From contig WLWY01000001.1 of NCBI GenBank assembly GCA_012103325.1, positions 992,001 to 1,056,000 of the forward strand: a stretch of 64,000 nt of DNA. The letters run 5' to 3'. The notes under the pieces were generated by a model, which was not told the DNA's origin, made no database searches, and worked only from the letters and a program-made list of their open reading frames with translations. The stretch is from Alphaproteobacteria bacterium (GTDB lineage: Bacteria; Pseudomonadota; Alphaproteobacteria; UBA8366; GCA-2717185). Position numbers and translations under genes: made by a program. Below are positions 21,030 to 30,212 of the stretch, piece after piece (positions within the stretch are counted from its first letter, which is position 1; every line of letters begins with the position of its first letter).

Positions 21030-21839
21030 ATGGCCGGACTTACCGTCAAACCGCTGCATCCGTCTATCGGTGCCGAAATCTCGGGGCTCGATCTGCACAA
21101 GCCGGTCGATGCGGCAACGAAGGCGGAACTGGGTGCTGCCCTGTCCGAACATCTGGTGCTGGTGGTTCGCGATCAGCATTTTACGCCGGCAGAATATTTG
21201 ACCATGGCGGACGCGTTCGGAACACCGATGCGGCAACACTACTCGCAGCACAACATGCCCGACTATCCGGACATCGGCATCATCCTGCATCGCGACGGAC
21301 AAAAGCCCGCCGCCATGTGGCACACCGATCACACCAACCGGGAACGTCCGCCGAAGGCCACCATGCTGTACGGGCTGGAAGTGCCCAAGTCCGGCGGCGA
21401 GACCAGCATCGCCAATATGCGGGCCGCCTTCGGCGCGTTACCGGAATTGGAGCAGCGCCGCCTGGAAACGCTGACGACTCTCAACAGTATCGATACGCAC
21501 CGCACCGACGTACTGCCGGAAGACCGCGAGAAATACGGCAAGCCCGTCTCCCATCCGATGGCGCGCACCCATCCGGAGCACGGATCGAAGGCGGTCTATT
21601 TCCACATCACCAAGGCGTTCCAGATCGAAGGCATGACGCCTGAGGCGAGCCAGGAGTACATGTCTGGCCTGCTCGACCGCATGATCCGGCCGGAGATCGT
21701 CTACACTCACACATGGCGCAAGGGCGACCTGCTGGTCATGGACAATCGCGCCACGATGCACCGCGCCCATGGTGATTACGACCGCAGCCAGGACCGCGTG
21801 CTGTGGCGCCTCATCATCGAAGGCGATCGGCCGCATTAA
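21030..21839 (+). CDS. TauD/TfdA-family Fe(II)/2-oxoglutarate dioxygenase
   Basis: A 269-residue non-heme iron dioxygenase. The iron triad is visible as H98 and D100 (WHTDHT) and the distal H244 (TMHRA), with R256 placed to bind 2-oxoglutarate. Family members hydroxylate taurine, 2,4-D, alkyl sulfates and similar acids; the substrate here cannot be told. The start is two bases after the SDR stop, indicating translational coupling. The combination with an SDR suggests hydroxylation followed by oxidation of the product. Confidence 0.9.
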   Translation: MAGLTVKPLHPSIGAEISGLDLHKPVDAATKAELGAALSEHLVLVVRDQHFTPAEYLTMADAFGTPMRQHYSQHNMPDYPDIGIILHRDGQKPAAMWHTDHTNRERPPKATMLYGLEVPKSGGETSIANMRAAFGALPELEQRRLETLTTLNSIDTHRTDVLPEDREKYGKPVSHPMARTHPEHGSKAVYFHITKAFQIEGMTPEASQEYMSGLLDRMIRPEIVYTHTWRKGDLLVMDNRATMHRAHGDYDRSQDRVLWRLIIEGDRPH

Positions 21840-21853
21840 GGAACAGCGCAACA

Positions 21854-22834
21854 ATGAACAATGCCGACATACTGGCCGCCTGCCTGACCGACGCGGAGTT
21901 TGCCGAACTGCCGAACTTCCAGCGCGGCAAGGTGCGCGATTCCTACGACCTGCCGGACGGGCGGCGGATCATGGTGGCGACCGACCGGCAGTCCGCCTTC
22001 GATCTCGTGCTGGCGGCGGTGCCCTATAAAGGACAGGTATTGAACCAGACCGCGCGGTTCTGGTTCGAACAGACCGCTGATCTATGCCCGAACCATGTAC
22101 TCGACTATCCGGACCCGAACGTCATCGTTGGCCGCCGGCTGACCATGCTGCCGGTGGAGATGGTCGTCCGCTCCTACATGACGGGGTCGACGAGCACGAG
22201 CATCTGGCCGATGTACGAACGTGGTGAACGGCAACTATACGGTCACAGCTTCCCCGACGGTCTGGTCAAGAACCAGAAGCTTCCAGCGACGATCATCACG
22301 CCCACGACAAAGGCCACCGCCGACGCGCATGACGAACCGACGACCGCCGAGGATCTGATCTCTACCGGAGCGATCAGCCAGGAGCAATGGGACTCACTGG
22401 CGCAAACGAGCCTCGCGCTGTTCGCCCGCGGTCAGGAGATCGCCACCCGGAACGGCCTGATCCTCGTCGATACGAAGTACGAGTTCGGCACCGATGAAAG
22501 CGGCACCATCACGCTTGCCGACGAAGTCCACACGCCGGACTCGAGCCGCTACTGGATAGCCGAAAGCTACGAAAACCGGCTGGCGGCCGGCCAGGAACCG
22601 GACAGCCTGGACAAGGAGTTCCTGCGGCTATGGATTAACGCGCGGTGCGACCCTTACAAGGACCTGCTGCCCGATATCCCTCCGGAGACGCTGCTGGAAT
22701 TCAGCGGCAAATACATCCAGCTGTACGAACAGGTGACCGGCCAGCGCTTCGAGAAACCGACGCCGGGCCGGTCGGTGCGCAACCGAGTGGAAGCCAATCT
22801 ACGCCGCGCCTTCCCGGACTATTTCGCTAGATAA
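21854..22834 (+). CDS. purC: Phosphoribosylaminoimidazole-succinocarboxamide synthase
   Basis: A 326-residue SAICAR synthetase acting in purine synthesis, condensing CAIR with aspartate using ATP. The opening QRGKVRDSYDL (about 24-34) and DRQSAFD are diagnostic, as are the RSYMTGS and EFGTDESG segments. It is of the long, yeast ADE1-like form (about 300) rather than the 240-residue form. I chose ATG 21854, since the longer frame overlaps the dioxygenase gene. It is 14 nt after the dioxygenase stop; this looks like incidental read-through of a housekeeping gene from a catabolic promoter. Confidence 0.93.
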   Translation: MNNADILAACLTDAEFAELPNFQRGKVRDSYDLPDGRRIMVATDRQSAFDLVLAAVPYKGQVLNQTARFWFEQTADLCPNHVLDYPDPNVIVGRRLTMLPVEMVVRSYMTGSTSTSIWPMYERGERQLYGHSFPDGLVKNQKLPATIITPTTKATADAHDEPTTAEDLISTGAISQEQWDSLAQTSLALFARGQEIATRNGLILVDTKYEFGTDESGTITLADEVHTPDSSRYWIAESYENRLAAGQEPDSLDKEFLRLWINARCDPYKDLLPDIPPETLLEFSGKYIQLYEQVTGQRFEKPTPGRSVRNRVEANLRRAFPDYFAR

Positions 22835-22901
22835 TCGAACCGCCCGAAAAAACGTTACCCTGCAATAGTATAACTTTAACTTTCTGTGTTAGACGGGCGT
22901 T

Positions 22902-23534
22902 ATGAGTGGCCATTGTCATCATCACGACGCGCCCACCACGGCGCGTCTGCGCCGTGTCCTGATCGTCGTCCTGATCATCAATGCCGGGATGTTCGCGGTC
23001 GAAATCACTGCCGGTTTGGCCGCGAAATCCGTCTCCTTGCAGGCCGACGCGCTCGATTTCCTCGGCGATGCGGCGACCTATGCCATCACCCTGTTCGTTC
23101 TGACGATGTCGCTGCGCTGGCGTGCTGGTGCTGCCTTGCTGAAAGGCATCTCCATGGGCCTGTTCGGCCTGTTCGTGATCGCCGCGGCGGTCTGGCAGGC
23201 GATCACCGGCACACTGCCTGGGTTCGAGATCATGGGCACGATCGGTTTTGCGGCGCTTACGGCGAACGTCGTTTGCGCACTGCTGCTGATCCGTTTTCGT
23301 GAGGGCGATAGCAACATGCGGTCGGTCTGGCTGTGCAGCCGCAACGACGCGATCAGCAATGTCGCGGTGATGATTGCCGCCGCCGGGGTCTTCGCAACCG
23401 ACACCGGATGGCCGGACATTGCCGTCGCAGCCGTCATGGCGACCTTGGCGCTGACCGCATCCTGGCAGGTCGTCCGCCACGCGCTCGAAGAACTACGCGG
23501 CGGCGATACCGTAACGGTCAGCCCAGGCGCGTAA
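22902..23534 (+). CDS. Short cation diffusion facilitator (CDF) transporter
   Basis: A 210-residue inner-membrane protein with about six helices. The N-terminus MSGHCHHHD is a likely metal-binding tag. The transport-site acid residues are seen in LQADALDFLGD (helix 2) and SRNDAISN (helix 5), where the usual histidine of helix 5 is replaced by asparagine-aspartate. The C-terminal cytoplasmic domain typical of 300-residue CDFs is missing, which is normal for the short 'cation transporter' branch. It probably exports Zn2+ or a related ion. Its last 17 bases overlap the end of the convergent transketolase-like gene. Confidence 0.82.
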   Translation: MSGHCHHHDAPTTARLRRVLIVVLIINAGMFAVEITAGLAAKSVSLQADALDFLGDAATYAITLFVLTMSLRWRAGAALLKGISMGLFGLFVIAAAVWQAITGTLPGFEIMGTIGFAALTANVVCALLLIRFREGDSNMRSVWLCSRNDAISNVAVMIAAAGVFATDTGWPDIAVAAVMATLALTASWQVVRHALEELRGGDTVTVSPGA

Positions 23535-25899
23535 GACAGGCGGACGCCGCGGCGTCGAGTATCGAGTCTTCGTCAATACCCACCGCACGGTACAGATCGT
23601 CGATATCGGCAGACTGGCCGAACCGGTCGACGCCGAGCGCAGTCACCTTCTGACTGCCAACCGCGCCGAGCCACGACAACGTCGTCGGATGCCCGTCGAT
23701 CACGGTGATCAGAACCGCGTCCGGCGCGAGTTGCCCCAGCATCGTTTCGATTTGCGCCCGCGCCGCACGGTCGCCCGCCCGGCGTCGGCGCTTGGCGTCG
23801 AGCCAATCGGCATGCAGCCGGTCCGGCGAGGTCACCGCAAGCAAGCCCGCCCCGGGAATGTCGTCGAGCAGTGCCGAATGCGCCGCAATCGCTTCCGGTG
23901 CGACCGGCCCGGCATAGACGATCGCCAGTTCCGCATCCGCCGCCGGCGGTGCCAGCCAATATGCCCCCGTCGTGATCGCGACCTTATCGGCAGCCGCCAG
24001 GTCGCGGTCGGGCTGCGCGATCGTCCGTGTCGACAGACGCAGATAGACCGACCCGCCGTCGGGCGCCTGCATATGCTCGAAACCCCATTTCATGATTTCT
24101 GCCAGCTCATCCGTATAGGCCGGTTCGAAATAGGCGAGGCCTGGCATCGACATGCCGACCAACGGCGTGTTGACCGACTGATGCGCGCCGCCTTCAGGTG
24201 CCAAGGTCACGCCGGCCGGTGTGCCGACCACCATGAAGCGCGCGTCCTGATAGCAGGCGTAGTTGAGCGCATCGAGTCCGCGGTTGACGAACGGATCGTA
24301 CAGGGTGCCGACCGGCAGCAACCGCGCGCCGAACAGCGGTTCGGACAGGCCCAGCGCCCCAAGCATCAGGAACAGATTATTCTCCGCGATGCCAAGTTCG
24401 AAATGCTGACCAGATTGCGCACGCACCCATTTCTGGATCGACGCCACGTTCTCTTCGCGGAATACATCCGGGCGCTCATGCCGGTTGAACAGACCGCGCT
24501 GATTGACCCACCCGCCAAGATTCGTCGACACGGTCACATCCGGCGACGTCGTAACCAACGCCGCCGCGAGCTCGTCCTTACCTTTGCCGAGCTCGTGCAG
24601 AATCTGACCGAACGCCTGCTGTGTCGATGCCTTCTCGGCGCGCGGTAAGGTCAAGTCCGGAACGGAAACGGTCGGTGCGGTGTGCCGCCGCGACGATCCC
24701 TGTGCGAACGGCACGTCGTCGAGAAATGCCTGCAGCGTATCGGCATCGATATCGAGCCCCGCAAAACGGTCCCATTCGGCACCCTCCGGAACGCTCATCA
24801 TCTGGCGGAAACCGTCCATTTGTTCCGCATTCATCATCCCGGCGTGATTGTCCTTATGCCCCGCGAGCGGCGTGCCATACCCCTTGATCGTGTAGGCGAC
24901 GAAGCAGCAGGGCGTGTCACCTTCGACACCATGGAAGGCCTCCAGGATCGACGTCATGTCGTGACCGGCGAGGTTGGTCATCAAACTGTGCAGCGAATCG
25001 TTGTCATGACTGTCGAGGAACGTGACAAGCCCGGAAGTGCCGCCAAGATCGATCTTGAGCCGCTCGCGCCAGGAATCTGCCCCCTTGAAGGTCAACGCCG
25101 AATACAGATCGTTCGGACACTCGTCGATCCACTGCAGCACCGCTTCGCCCGCCGGACCATGCCGTGCGGCTTCGAGCTTCTTGCCGTATTTCAAGGTGAC
25201 GACGTTCCAGTCGACCGTGCCGAAGAACGATTGAATCTTCTGGAACAGCATGTGGTTGATGACGCCGTCGAGGCTCTGGCGGTTATAGTCGATAATCCAC
25301 CAGAGATTACCGACATCGTACTTCCAGCCCTCGAGCAATGCTTCGAACACATTGCCTTCGTCGAGCTCGGCGTCGCCCATCAGCGCCACCATGCGGCCCG
25401 GCTTCACGCCCTCGCCCATGCGTCCGTTGAGGCGCGCATAATCCTGTACCAGCGCTGCGAACAGCGTTTCGGCAACACCGAGACCAACCGAACCGGTCGA
25501 GAAATCGACATCGTCCCCATCCTTGGTCCGCGACGGATAGGATTGCGCGCCGCCGAGCTTGCGGAAATCCTGCAGCGTCGCGAGATCCTGCCGGCCGAGC
25601 ATATGCATCATCGCGTGATAGACCGGACTGGCGTGCGGCTTGACCGCGATACGGTCTTCCGGACGCAGCACATCCATATACAGCGCTGTCAGGACCGTCG
25701 CGGCGGACGCGCAAGACGCTTGATGGCCACCGACCTTCAAACCGTCGCGGCTCGGCCGGATATAGTTGGCGTTATGGATCATCCATGACGACAGCCACAG
25801 GATCTTCCGCTCCAGGGCCGCGAGACAGGCGAGCCGTTCGGCGGATACGATTCCGGCATCGTCCTTTTCGACGACACGCAAAGAAGCGCGCTGGGTCAT
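23518..25899 (-). CDS. Homodimeric 2-oxoacid dehydrogenase E1 / transketolase-like ThDP enzyme
   Basis: A 793-residue thiamine-diphosphate enzyme. The ThDP motif runs from GDAELDEGN (175-183) to DYN at 204-206, and the second half holds the pyrimidine-binding domain (GIAENNLFLMLGALGL). The layout and the phrase WMIHNANYIRPS resemble AceE/MdeB-type E1 more than true transketolase (about 660 residues). Possible roles are decarboxylation of 2-oxobutyrate or a branched 2-oxoacid; Pseudomonas MdeB, controlled by an Lrp-type regulator, is the closest precedent I recall. No E2 or E3 gene is adjacent. It is divergent from the Lrp/AsnC gene (132 nt). Confidence 0.78.
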   Translation of the reverse strand: MTQRASLRVVEKDDAGIVSAERLACLAALERKILWLSSWMIHNANYIRPSRDGLKVGGHQASCASAATVLTALYMDVLRPEDRIAVKPHASPVYHAMMHMLGRQDLATLQDFRKLGGAQSYPSRTKDGDDVDFSTGSVGLGVAETLFAALVQDYARLNGRMGEGVKPGRMVALMGDAELDEGNVFEALLEGWKYDVGNLWWIIDYNRQSLDGVINHMLFQKIQSFFGTVDWNVVTLKYGKKLEAARHGPAGEAVLQWIDECPNDLYSALTFKGADSWRERLKIDLGGTSGLVTFLDSHDNDSLHSLMTNLAGHDMTSILEAFHGVEGDTPCCFVAYTIKGYGTPLAGHKDNHAGMMNAEQMDGFRQMMSVPEGAEWDRFAGLDIDADTLQAFLDDVPFAQGSSRRHTAPTVSVPDLTLPRAEKASTQQAFGQILHELGKGKDELAAALVTTSPDVTVSTNLGGWVNQRGLFNRHERPDVFREENVASIQKWVRAQSGQHFELGIAENNLFLMLGALGLSEPLFGARLLPVGTLYDPFVNRGLDALNYACYQDARFMVVGTPAGVTLAPEGGAHQSVNTPLVGMSMPGLAYFEPAYTDELAEIMKWGFEHMQAPDGGSVYLRLSTRTIAQPDRDLAAADKVAITTGAYWLAPPAADAELAIVYAGPVAPEAIAAHSALLDDIPGAGLLAVTSPDRLHADWLDAKRRRRAGDRAARAQIETMLGQLAPDAVLITVIDGHPTTLSWLGAVGSQKVTALGVDRFGQSADIDDLYRAVGIDEDSILDAAASACLTRLG

Positions 25900-26007
25900 C
25901 CTTAATGTCCTTACGCTGAATGGGAGATGCGCAATTATACGCCGCTACGGCATGATGATCCTTTCGAATTTTGCTCGTTTCTGATATTTTTAAGCAATAA
26001 TCATCCT

Positions 26008-26029
26008 TTATTCTGTAAAATTGGAATAA
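26008..26029 (+). promoter_or_regulatory. Inverted repeat TTATTC-N10-GAATAA before the Lrp-family gene
   Basis: Perfect 6-bp arms flank a 10-bp AT-rich spacer, ending two bases before the ATG of the regulator. Lrp/AsnC proteins bind degenerate palindromes of this size, so it may be an autoregulatory site that also governs the divergent E1-like gene. It also sits where a ribosome site would be, and no Shine-Dalgarno is visible there. Confidence 0.4.
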
Positions 26030-26031
26030 TC

Positions 26032-26511
26032 ATGCCGGAAAAGGCCCTAGACGAGATAGATCACCGCATCCTCGCCGTACTGCAGGAGAACGCGCGCATC
26101 GCCAATGTCGATCTTGCAAACCGGGTCGGCGTGTCTGCGTCGCCCTGCTGGCGGCGGGTCCGAGATCTGGAAGAGTCCGGTGTTATCGCCCGATATGTGA
26201 CCCTGGTCGAACCGGTAGCGCTCGGGCTTCAGGTCAGCGTCTTCGTGCAGGTCACGCTCGAAAAACAGATCGAAACAGCCCTTGGGCAGTTCGAAAGCGC
26301 CGTGCTGGCGCGCCCCGAAGTGATGGAATGCTATCTGATGACCGGCGACGCTGATTATCATTTGCGCATCGTCGTCGCCGATTTGCCGGCCTATGAGCGG
26401 TTCCTGATGGACCACCTGACGCGGGTCCCTGGGATCGCCAACATCCGGTCGAGCTTCGCCCTGAAGCAGGTGAAATATACGACCGCGCTGCCGCTTGAGG
26501 CATCGAATTAG
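26032..26511 (+). CDS. Lrp/AsnC-family transcriptional regulator
   Basis: A 159-residue regulator: N-terminal AsnC winged helix ([18 protein letters not shown] pattern at 5-22, recognition helix around SASPCWRRV) and a C-terminal RAM ligand-binding domain (about 70-150) with the typical GDADYHLRI. Such proteins respond to amino acids. It is divergent from the E1/transketolase-like gene and probably controls it. The start ATG 26032 was chosen because the frame further upstream has no family similarity; the inverted repeat at 26008-26029 abuts it. Confidence 0.9.
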   Translation: MPEKALDEIDHRILAVLQENARIANVDLANRVGVSASPCWRRVRDLEESGVIARYVTLVEPVALGLQVSVFVQVTLEKQIETALGQFESAVLARPEVMECYLMTGDADYHLRIVVADLPAYERFLMDHLTRVPGIANIRSSFALKQVKYTTALPLEASN

Positions 26512-26620
26512 CCGTGCCGGTCACTCCCTGAATCTGGATAGAATCCAGAAAACGGTTGTTTTCCCGCAACATTTAACCCATTTTCAGCGCACAAATCGTT
26601 GCAACAGAAAAGGATTATCC

Positions 26621-26839
26621 GTGGCAAAAGAAGAACTGATGGAGTTTGACGGCACCGTGACAGAGGTGCTTCCCAACGCGATGTTCCGCGTAAAATTGGA
26701 AAATGACCATGAAGTCCTGGCGCACACCGCCGGGAAGATGCGCCGCTTCCGCATCCGCGTCCTGGCCGGCGACAAAGTTACTGTCGAGATGACGCCCTAC
26801 GATCTGTCAAAAGGTCGGATTACCTACCGCTTCAAATAA
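26621..26839 (+). CDS. infA: Translation initiation factor IF-1
   Basis: A 72-residue OB-fold protein, the standard IF-1 length, occupying the ribosomal A site during initiation. The start is a GTG at 26621 (MAKEELMEF) with AAAAGGA a few bases upstream. The conserved body reads [27 protein letters not shown] and [10 protein letters not shown] longer in-frame reading from 26495 is not needed. Its last eight bases overlap the end of dusA on the other strand. Confidence 0.97.
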   Translation: MAKEELMEFDGTVTEVLPNAMFRVKLENDHEVLAHTAGKMRRFRIRVLAGDKVTVEMTPYDLSKGRITYRFK

Positions 26840-27839
26840 CCGCCACGCGGCGCATCGGCATTGCATCGTCCTGCACGACGAAGGTCAGTGCGGATTCGAT
26901 AACCTCGACACCCGCACCAGGACGGTATGCATTTTCGCTGATAAAGCGACGCCACTGGCGCGCGCCGCGCAAGCCGTTAAACAAGCCCAGGATATGACGC
27001 GTCATCGCGTGTAGCGGGACACCCTCGGCCAAACGCGCCCGTACATATGGCAGATACCCGACGACCGCGTCCTCGCGTAACGCCTTCGGATCGGGCTCCC
27101 CGAACAGGCGCCGGTCCGCATCCGCCAACAGCCAGGGATCGCGATAGGCCGCGCGCCCGATCATCACCCCGTCGACCCGATCCAAATAGGACATCGCCGC
27201 ATCCAGCGATGGCACGCCACCGTTCAGTACCACAGTCAAGTCGGGAAATTCCTGTTTGATGCGAAAGACGAAATCGTAGTGGAGCGGCGGAATTTCTCGG
27301 TTCTGCTTGGGGCTCAAACCGCTTAGCAACGCCTTGCGTGCATGGATTACGAACGTTTCGCAACCGCCATCCGCCACGCAGGCGATGAAGTCTCGAAGGT
27401 CGTCGTATGAATCCCGGTCGTCGACACCGATGCGCGATTTTACGGTCACGGGTTTCGCCGTCGCTTCCCGCATCGCGGCGACGGCATCGCGTACCAAGGT
27501 TGGTTCCGCCATCAGACAGGCGCCGAACCGCGCCGCCTGCACACGGTCGCTCGGGCAGCCGACATTCAGATTGATTTCGTCATAGCCCCAGACGTCGCCC
27601 ATCGCGGCGCATTCCGCCAACGCCACCGGATCGGCCCCGCCGAGCTGCAGCGCGACGGGATGCTCCGCTGCATCAAACTGAAGATGCCGCGCCGCGTCGC
27701 CATGTAGCAACGCACCGGTCGTTACCATTTCCGTATAGAGCAGAGTCCGGCGGCTCAGCAGGCGCAGAAAATAGCGCTCATGCCGGTCCGTCCATTCCAT
27801 CATCGGCGCGACGGAAAGTCTGCAATCCAATCCCGACAT
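26832..27839 (-). CDS. dusA: tRNA-dihydrouridine(20/20a) synthase DusA
   Basis: A 335-residue FMN enzyme reducing U20/U20a of tRNA. The opening [12 protein letters not shown] (9-20), the catalytic cysteine C95 in NVGCPS, and [21 protein letters not shown] identify the DusA branch. I chose ATG 27839, since the 34 residues upstream look unlike the family. Convergent with infA with an 8-bp overlap, and divergent from the SPOR lipoprotein gene. Confidence 0.93.
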   Translation of the reverse strand: MSGLDCRLSVAPMMEWTDRHERYFLRLLSRRTLLYTEMVTTGALLHGDAARHLQFDAAEHPVALQLGGADPVALAECAAMGDVWGYDEINLNVGCPSDRVQAARFGACLMAEPTLVRDAVAAMREATAKPVTVKSRIGVDDRDSYDDLRDFIACVADGGCETFVIHARKALLSGLSPKQNREIPPLHYDFVFRIKQEFPDLTVVLNGGVPSLDAAMSYLDRVDGVMIGRAAYRDPWLLADADRRLFGEPDPKALREDAVVGYLPYVRARLAEGVPLHAMTRHILGLFNGLRGARQWRRFISENAYRPGAGVEVIESALTFVVQDDAMPMRRVAVI

Positions 27840-27994
27840 CAAAATGCCGCTCCAAAAACTCTGACTGCGCAACGCGAATGGGAAAGATTTCTCACGAAAC
27901 GATCCGCAAAACCAGCCTTTCTGGAAACCCGCGCGCTGCAATTCGCCGCACGATTTGCGTTCGGCGATTGAACTCGCGCAAAACTATCGATATC

Positions 27995-28022
27995 TTGTGG
28001 CTTGGGAGAACACTTATACAAT
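27995..28022 (+). promoter_or_regulatory. Candidate sigma-70 promoter of the SPOR lipoprotein gene
   Basis: TTGTGG (27995-28000), a 16-bp spacer and TACAAT (28017-28022) make a reasonable housekeeping promoter 45 bp before the ATG at 28068, in the divergent gap with dusA. Prediction from consensus only. Confidence 0.4.
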
Positions 28023-28067
28023 ATCTTCGATCTTTCCCGGGTCACCCGTCACAAAGGTGGGGCTGTC

Positions 28068-29162
28068 ATGCGACATTGTGCAATCCGATTTTTCGCCTTC
28101 GGTCTGGCGATTGCGGCGTCGGGGTGCTCCTCTTTCGACAGCTACATGGCGGAAACGGCCTTCCAGGCGAAGGAGCCGGCCGTGGCCGCATCCGCGCCAA
28201 CCTATCGCGTCGGCGACCGGTTCCGTTACCGCGTCGGCAGTGACTTTGTGACCGAAACCGTGGTGCGGATCGACGCCGAAGGCGTGTGGTGGCGCAGCAG
28301 CGACGACCGCCGCTGGGTCGGCGGCGACAGGGCACTGATCCCGATCCATATGGTCGCTGAGACGGATGGCAAAACGAAGGTCGTAAAAACCAAAATCGAG
28401 TCAACAGGCGACCTGTTCCCCCTGACACTGGGCCAGACGGTCGCGTTCCGGTCGGCGCAGCCGAAAGGCGGGAAGATGACTCACAACCGCTCCTGCACCG
28501 TCAAGGAATTCGGCATGGTAATGACGGCGGCCGGCCCGTTCGATGCCTATCGGTTGCACTGCAGTTACGATGGCGCCGCACGCGTCAACTACTACGCCCC
28601 GGAACTGGGAAGGGTCGTCCTGCAGACGGCCAACTCGGGATCAAAGCCTATCGAACGCGAACTCGTCGGCTTCATCCGCAGCATTGATACGCCGATGCAG
28701 ATGGCTGCGGACTCGAAAAAAGCGGCAGGACCGAAAATGCAAAAAGCGTCGGCTGCCAAGACCGCAAACACCGCACCGCGCTACGGCGTCCAGCTTGCCG
28801 CCTACCGGTCGCCGACGCGGATCAAACGCACATGGACGTGGATCAAGCGCCGCGGCGGACCCTTGCTGGCTAAATCCAAACCGAATATCGAGCGGCATGA
28901 AAAAAACGGCAAAGCGATGTACCGCCTTATCGTCGGCGACTTCAAAACGCAAAAAGCGGCAAGTCGCCACTGCCGCGCCTTGAAGCGCCGCAATGTCGAT
29001 TGCTGGGCACGCGCCCACGGCCCCGATGCCGATCCCCAGTTGAGAACGGCTTCCGGCCCAGCGTTAAACCACTCAGTCGCGCATCGGCAATTCGACAACA
29101 CCGGTGCCATGGATGGAGAGTTCGCCATCCTGATTTACGGCTTGGTGCTTGATCTCGACTAA
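28068..29162 (+). CDS. Lipoprotein with C-terminal SPOR domain
   Basis: A 364-residue exported protein. A signal peptide ends in the lipobox AASGC with C20 as the acylated residue, so it is anchored in the envelope. The middle (about 45-220) has a beta-rich region without a family I recognise. Residues about 255-320 fit a SPOR domain (YGVQLAAYRSP then YRLIVGDF), which binds denuded septal peptidoglycan. The start was placed at ATG 28068 because the signal peptide begins there. The last 90 bases run antisense into the end of the dehydratase gene; the tail after the SPOR domain is not conserved-looking and may result from loss of an earlier stop. Function unknown. Confidence 0.75.
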   Translation: MRHCAIRFFAFGLAIAASGCSSFDSYMAETAFQAKEPAVAASAPTYRVGDRFRYRVGSDFVTETVVRIDAEGVWWRSSDDRRWVGGDRALIPIHMVAETDGKTKVVKTKIESTGDLFPLTLGQTVAFRSAQPKGGKMTHNRSCTVKEFGMVMTAAGPFDAYRLHCSYDGAARVNYYAPELGRVVLQTANSGSKPIERELVGFIRSIDTPMQMAADSKKAAGPKMQKASAAKTANTAPRYGVQLAAYRSPTRIKRTWTWIKRRGGPLLAKSKPNIERHEKNGKAMYRLIVGDFKTQKAASRHCRALKRRNVDCWARAHGPDADPQLRTASGPALNHSVAHRQFDNTGAMDGEFAILIYGLVLDLD

Positions 29163-30212
29163 ACCTTTGCCGTCCTGCACTGACGTGCCGGTCACCTCGC
29201 CATCGAAGAACAAGGTGTCGCCTTCCGGATTGTGACGGCGGATTTGCGATTTCGATTCCCGCAGGAAGCCGTCATCACCCATCCAGTTGGTCATATGGTG
29301 CGTCATCCAGGAGCATCGCTCCGGTCCGTAATCATAGGCTCCCGGCGCGCCGACCATCGTCGCGAAATCGTTCTCCCAATGCACCCGCTCCGGACAATCC
29401 GGAATCCCGAACTTGTTCTTGATGCCGAGCCCCGGGTGGCGATGGTGCTGCTTCCAGGCGAGCTTGTTGGCACGGATATAGAGCCCACCCCAGCCCTGCG
29501 CATAAGCAATAAAGCCGGTCACGGTCATGGGCCCTTTGACCATGGTTGGCAGCTTCTCGCCGACGGCGACATCCTCGAAACAGCGGGTGTTCGCGCCGCG
29601 CACTTCTTCCTCCGCATAGCGGGCATAGATGTCCGCCAGCTCATTGTCGTCATATTGATGGATCGGCTTTTGCTTCAGTTCGTCATATTTCGTGCCGGAC
29701 TCGCGCGCGAGGTCGCGGTCGGTACGGAAGCACCAGCTGTCGGCGTCCGCTATCTTGTCGCCGCCCTGATTGAAGAAATCGACATGATAGATCTGCTGTA
29801 CGGCACGACCTGAGAACCGCGTGTCATGCAGGATGAGATCCTTGAGACTCGCTTCCGTCGTGATTTGGTCGTTGCGGCGGATCGGCTTGTGCCAGGTCCA
29901 GTCCGCCCCGGCCCACATCGCATGCACCCCCGGCAGTCCGCCGACATATCCCGACACGATGCGGTCGCAGGCAAACAGGAACGAAGGCGGCGCGACAATG
30001 CCGCCATACTTCGTCGCTGCCGCATAGTCCGGGTCGCACCACAGCGGATTGTCGTCGCCGATGCCGTGCGCGTAATGGCGAATATTGTCGCGCGTCGCTT
30101 CATGACACCAGGGCTCGAGCGAGTTTTCGATACGCACCCCAATGCGCTCCCGAAGCTGGTCGAGGCCACGCTCAGTGATCTTGGCAAAACGGCGGTCTAT
30201 ATCTTCGCTCAT
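29073..30212 (-). CDS. MaoC-like / FAS1-type double-hotdog acyl dehydratase
   Basis: A 379-residue protein with two hotdog halves. The first (about 20-165) matches the N-terminal FAS1-like dehydratase domain (ATRDNIRHYAHGIGDDNPLW, the hydratase-type entry), and the second (about 215-375) is a MaoC-like half. Such proteins hydrate or dehydrate acyl-CoA thioesters, as in mesaconyl-CoA or crotonobetainyl-type steps. Its ATG overlaps the stop of the acyl-CoA ligase gene by 4 nt, so the two are one operon and probably one pathway. The substrate is not evident. Confidence 0.8.
   Translation of the reverse strand: MSEDIDRRFAKITERGLDQLRERIGVRIENSLEPWCHEATRDNIRHYAHGIGDDNPLWCDPDYAAATKYGGIVAPPSFLFACDRIVSGYVGGLPGVHAMWAGADWTWHKPIRRNDQITTEASLKDLILHDTRFSGRAVQQIYHVDFFNQGGDKIADADSWCFRTDRDLARESGTKYDELKQKPIHQYDDNELADIYARYAEEEVRGANTRCFEDVAVGEKLPTMVKGPMTVTGFIAYAQGWGGLYIRANKLAWKQHHRHPGLGIKNKFGIPDCPERVHWENDFATMVGAPGAYDYGPERCSWMTHHMTNWMGDDGFLRESKSQIRRHNPEGDTLFFDGEVTGTSVQDGKGLVEIKHQAVNQDGELSIHGTGVVELPMRD

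Noticed and set aside
24682..25788. A 368-codon plus-strand open frame across the E1/transketolase-like gene
   Set aside because: Antisense shadow of a conserved ThDP enzyme with no domain similarity.
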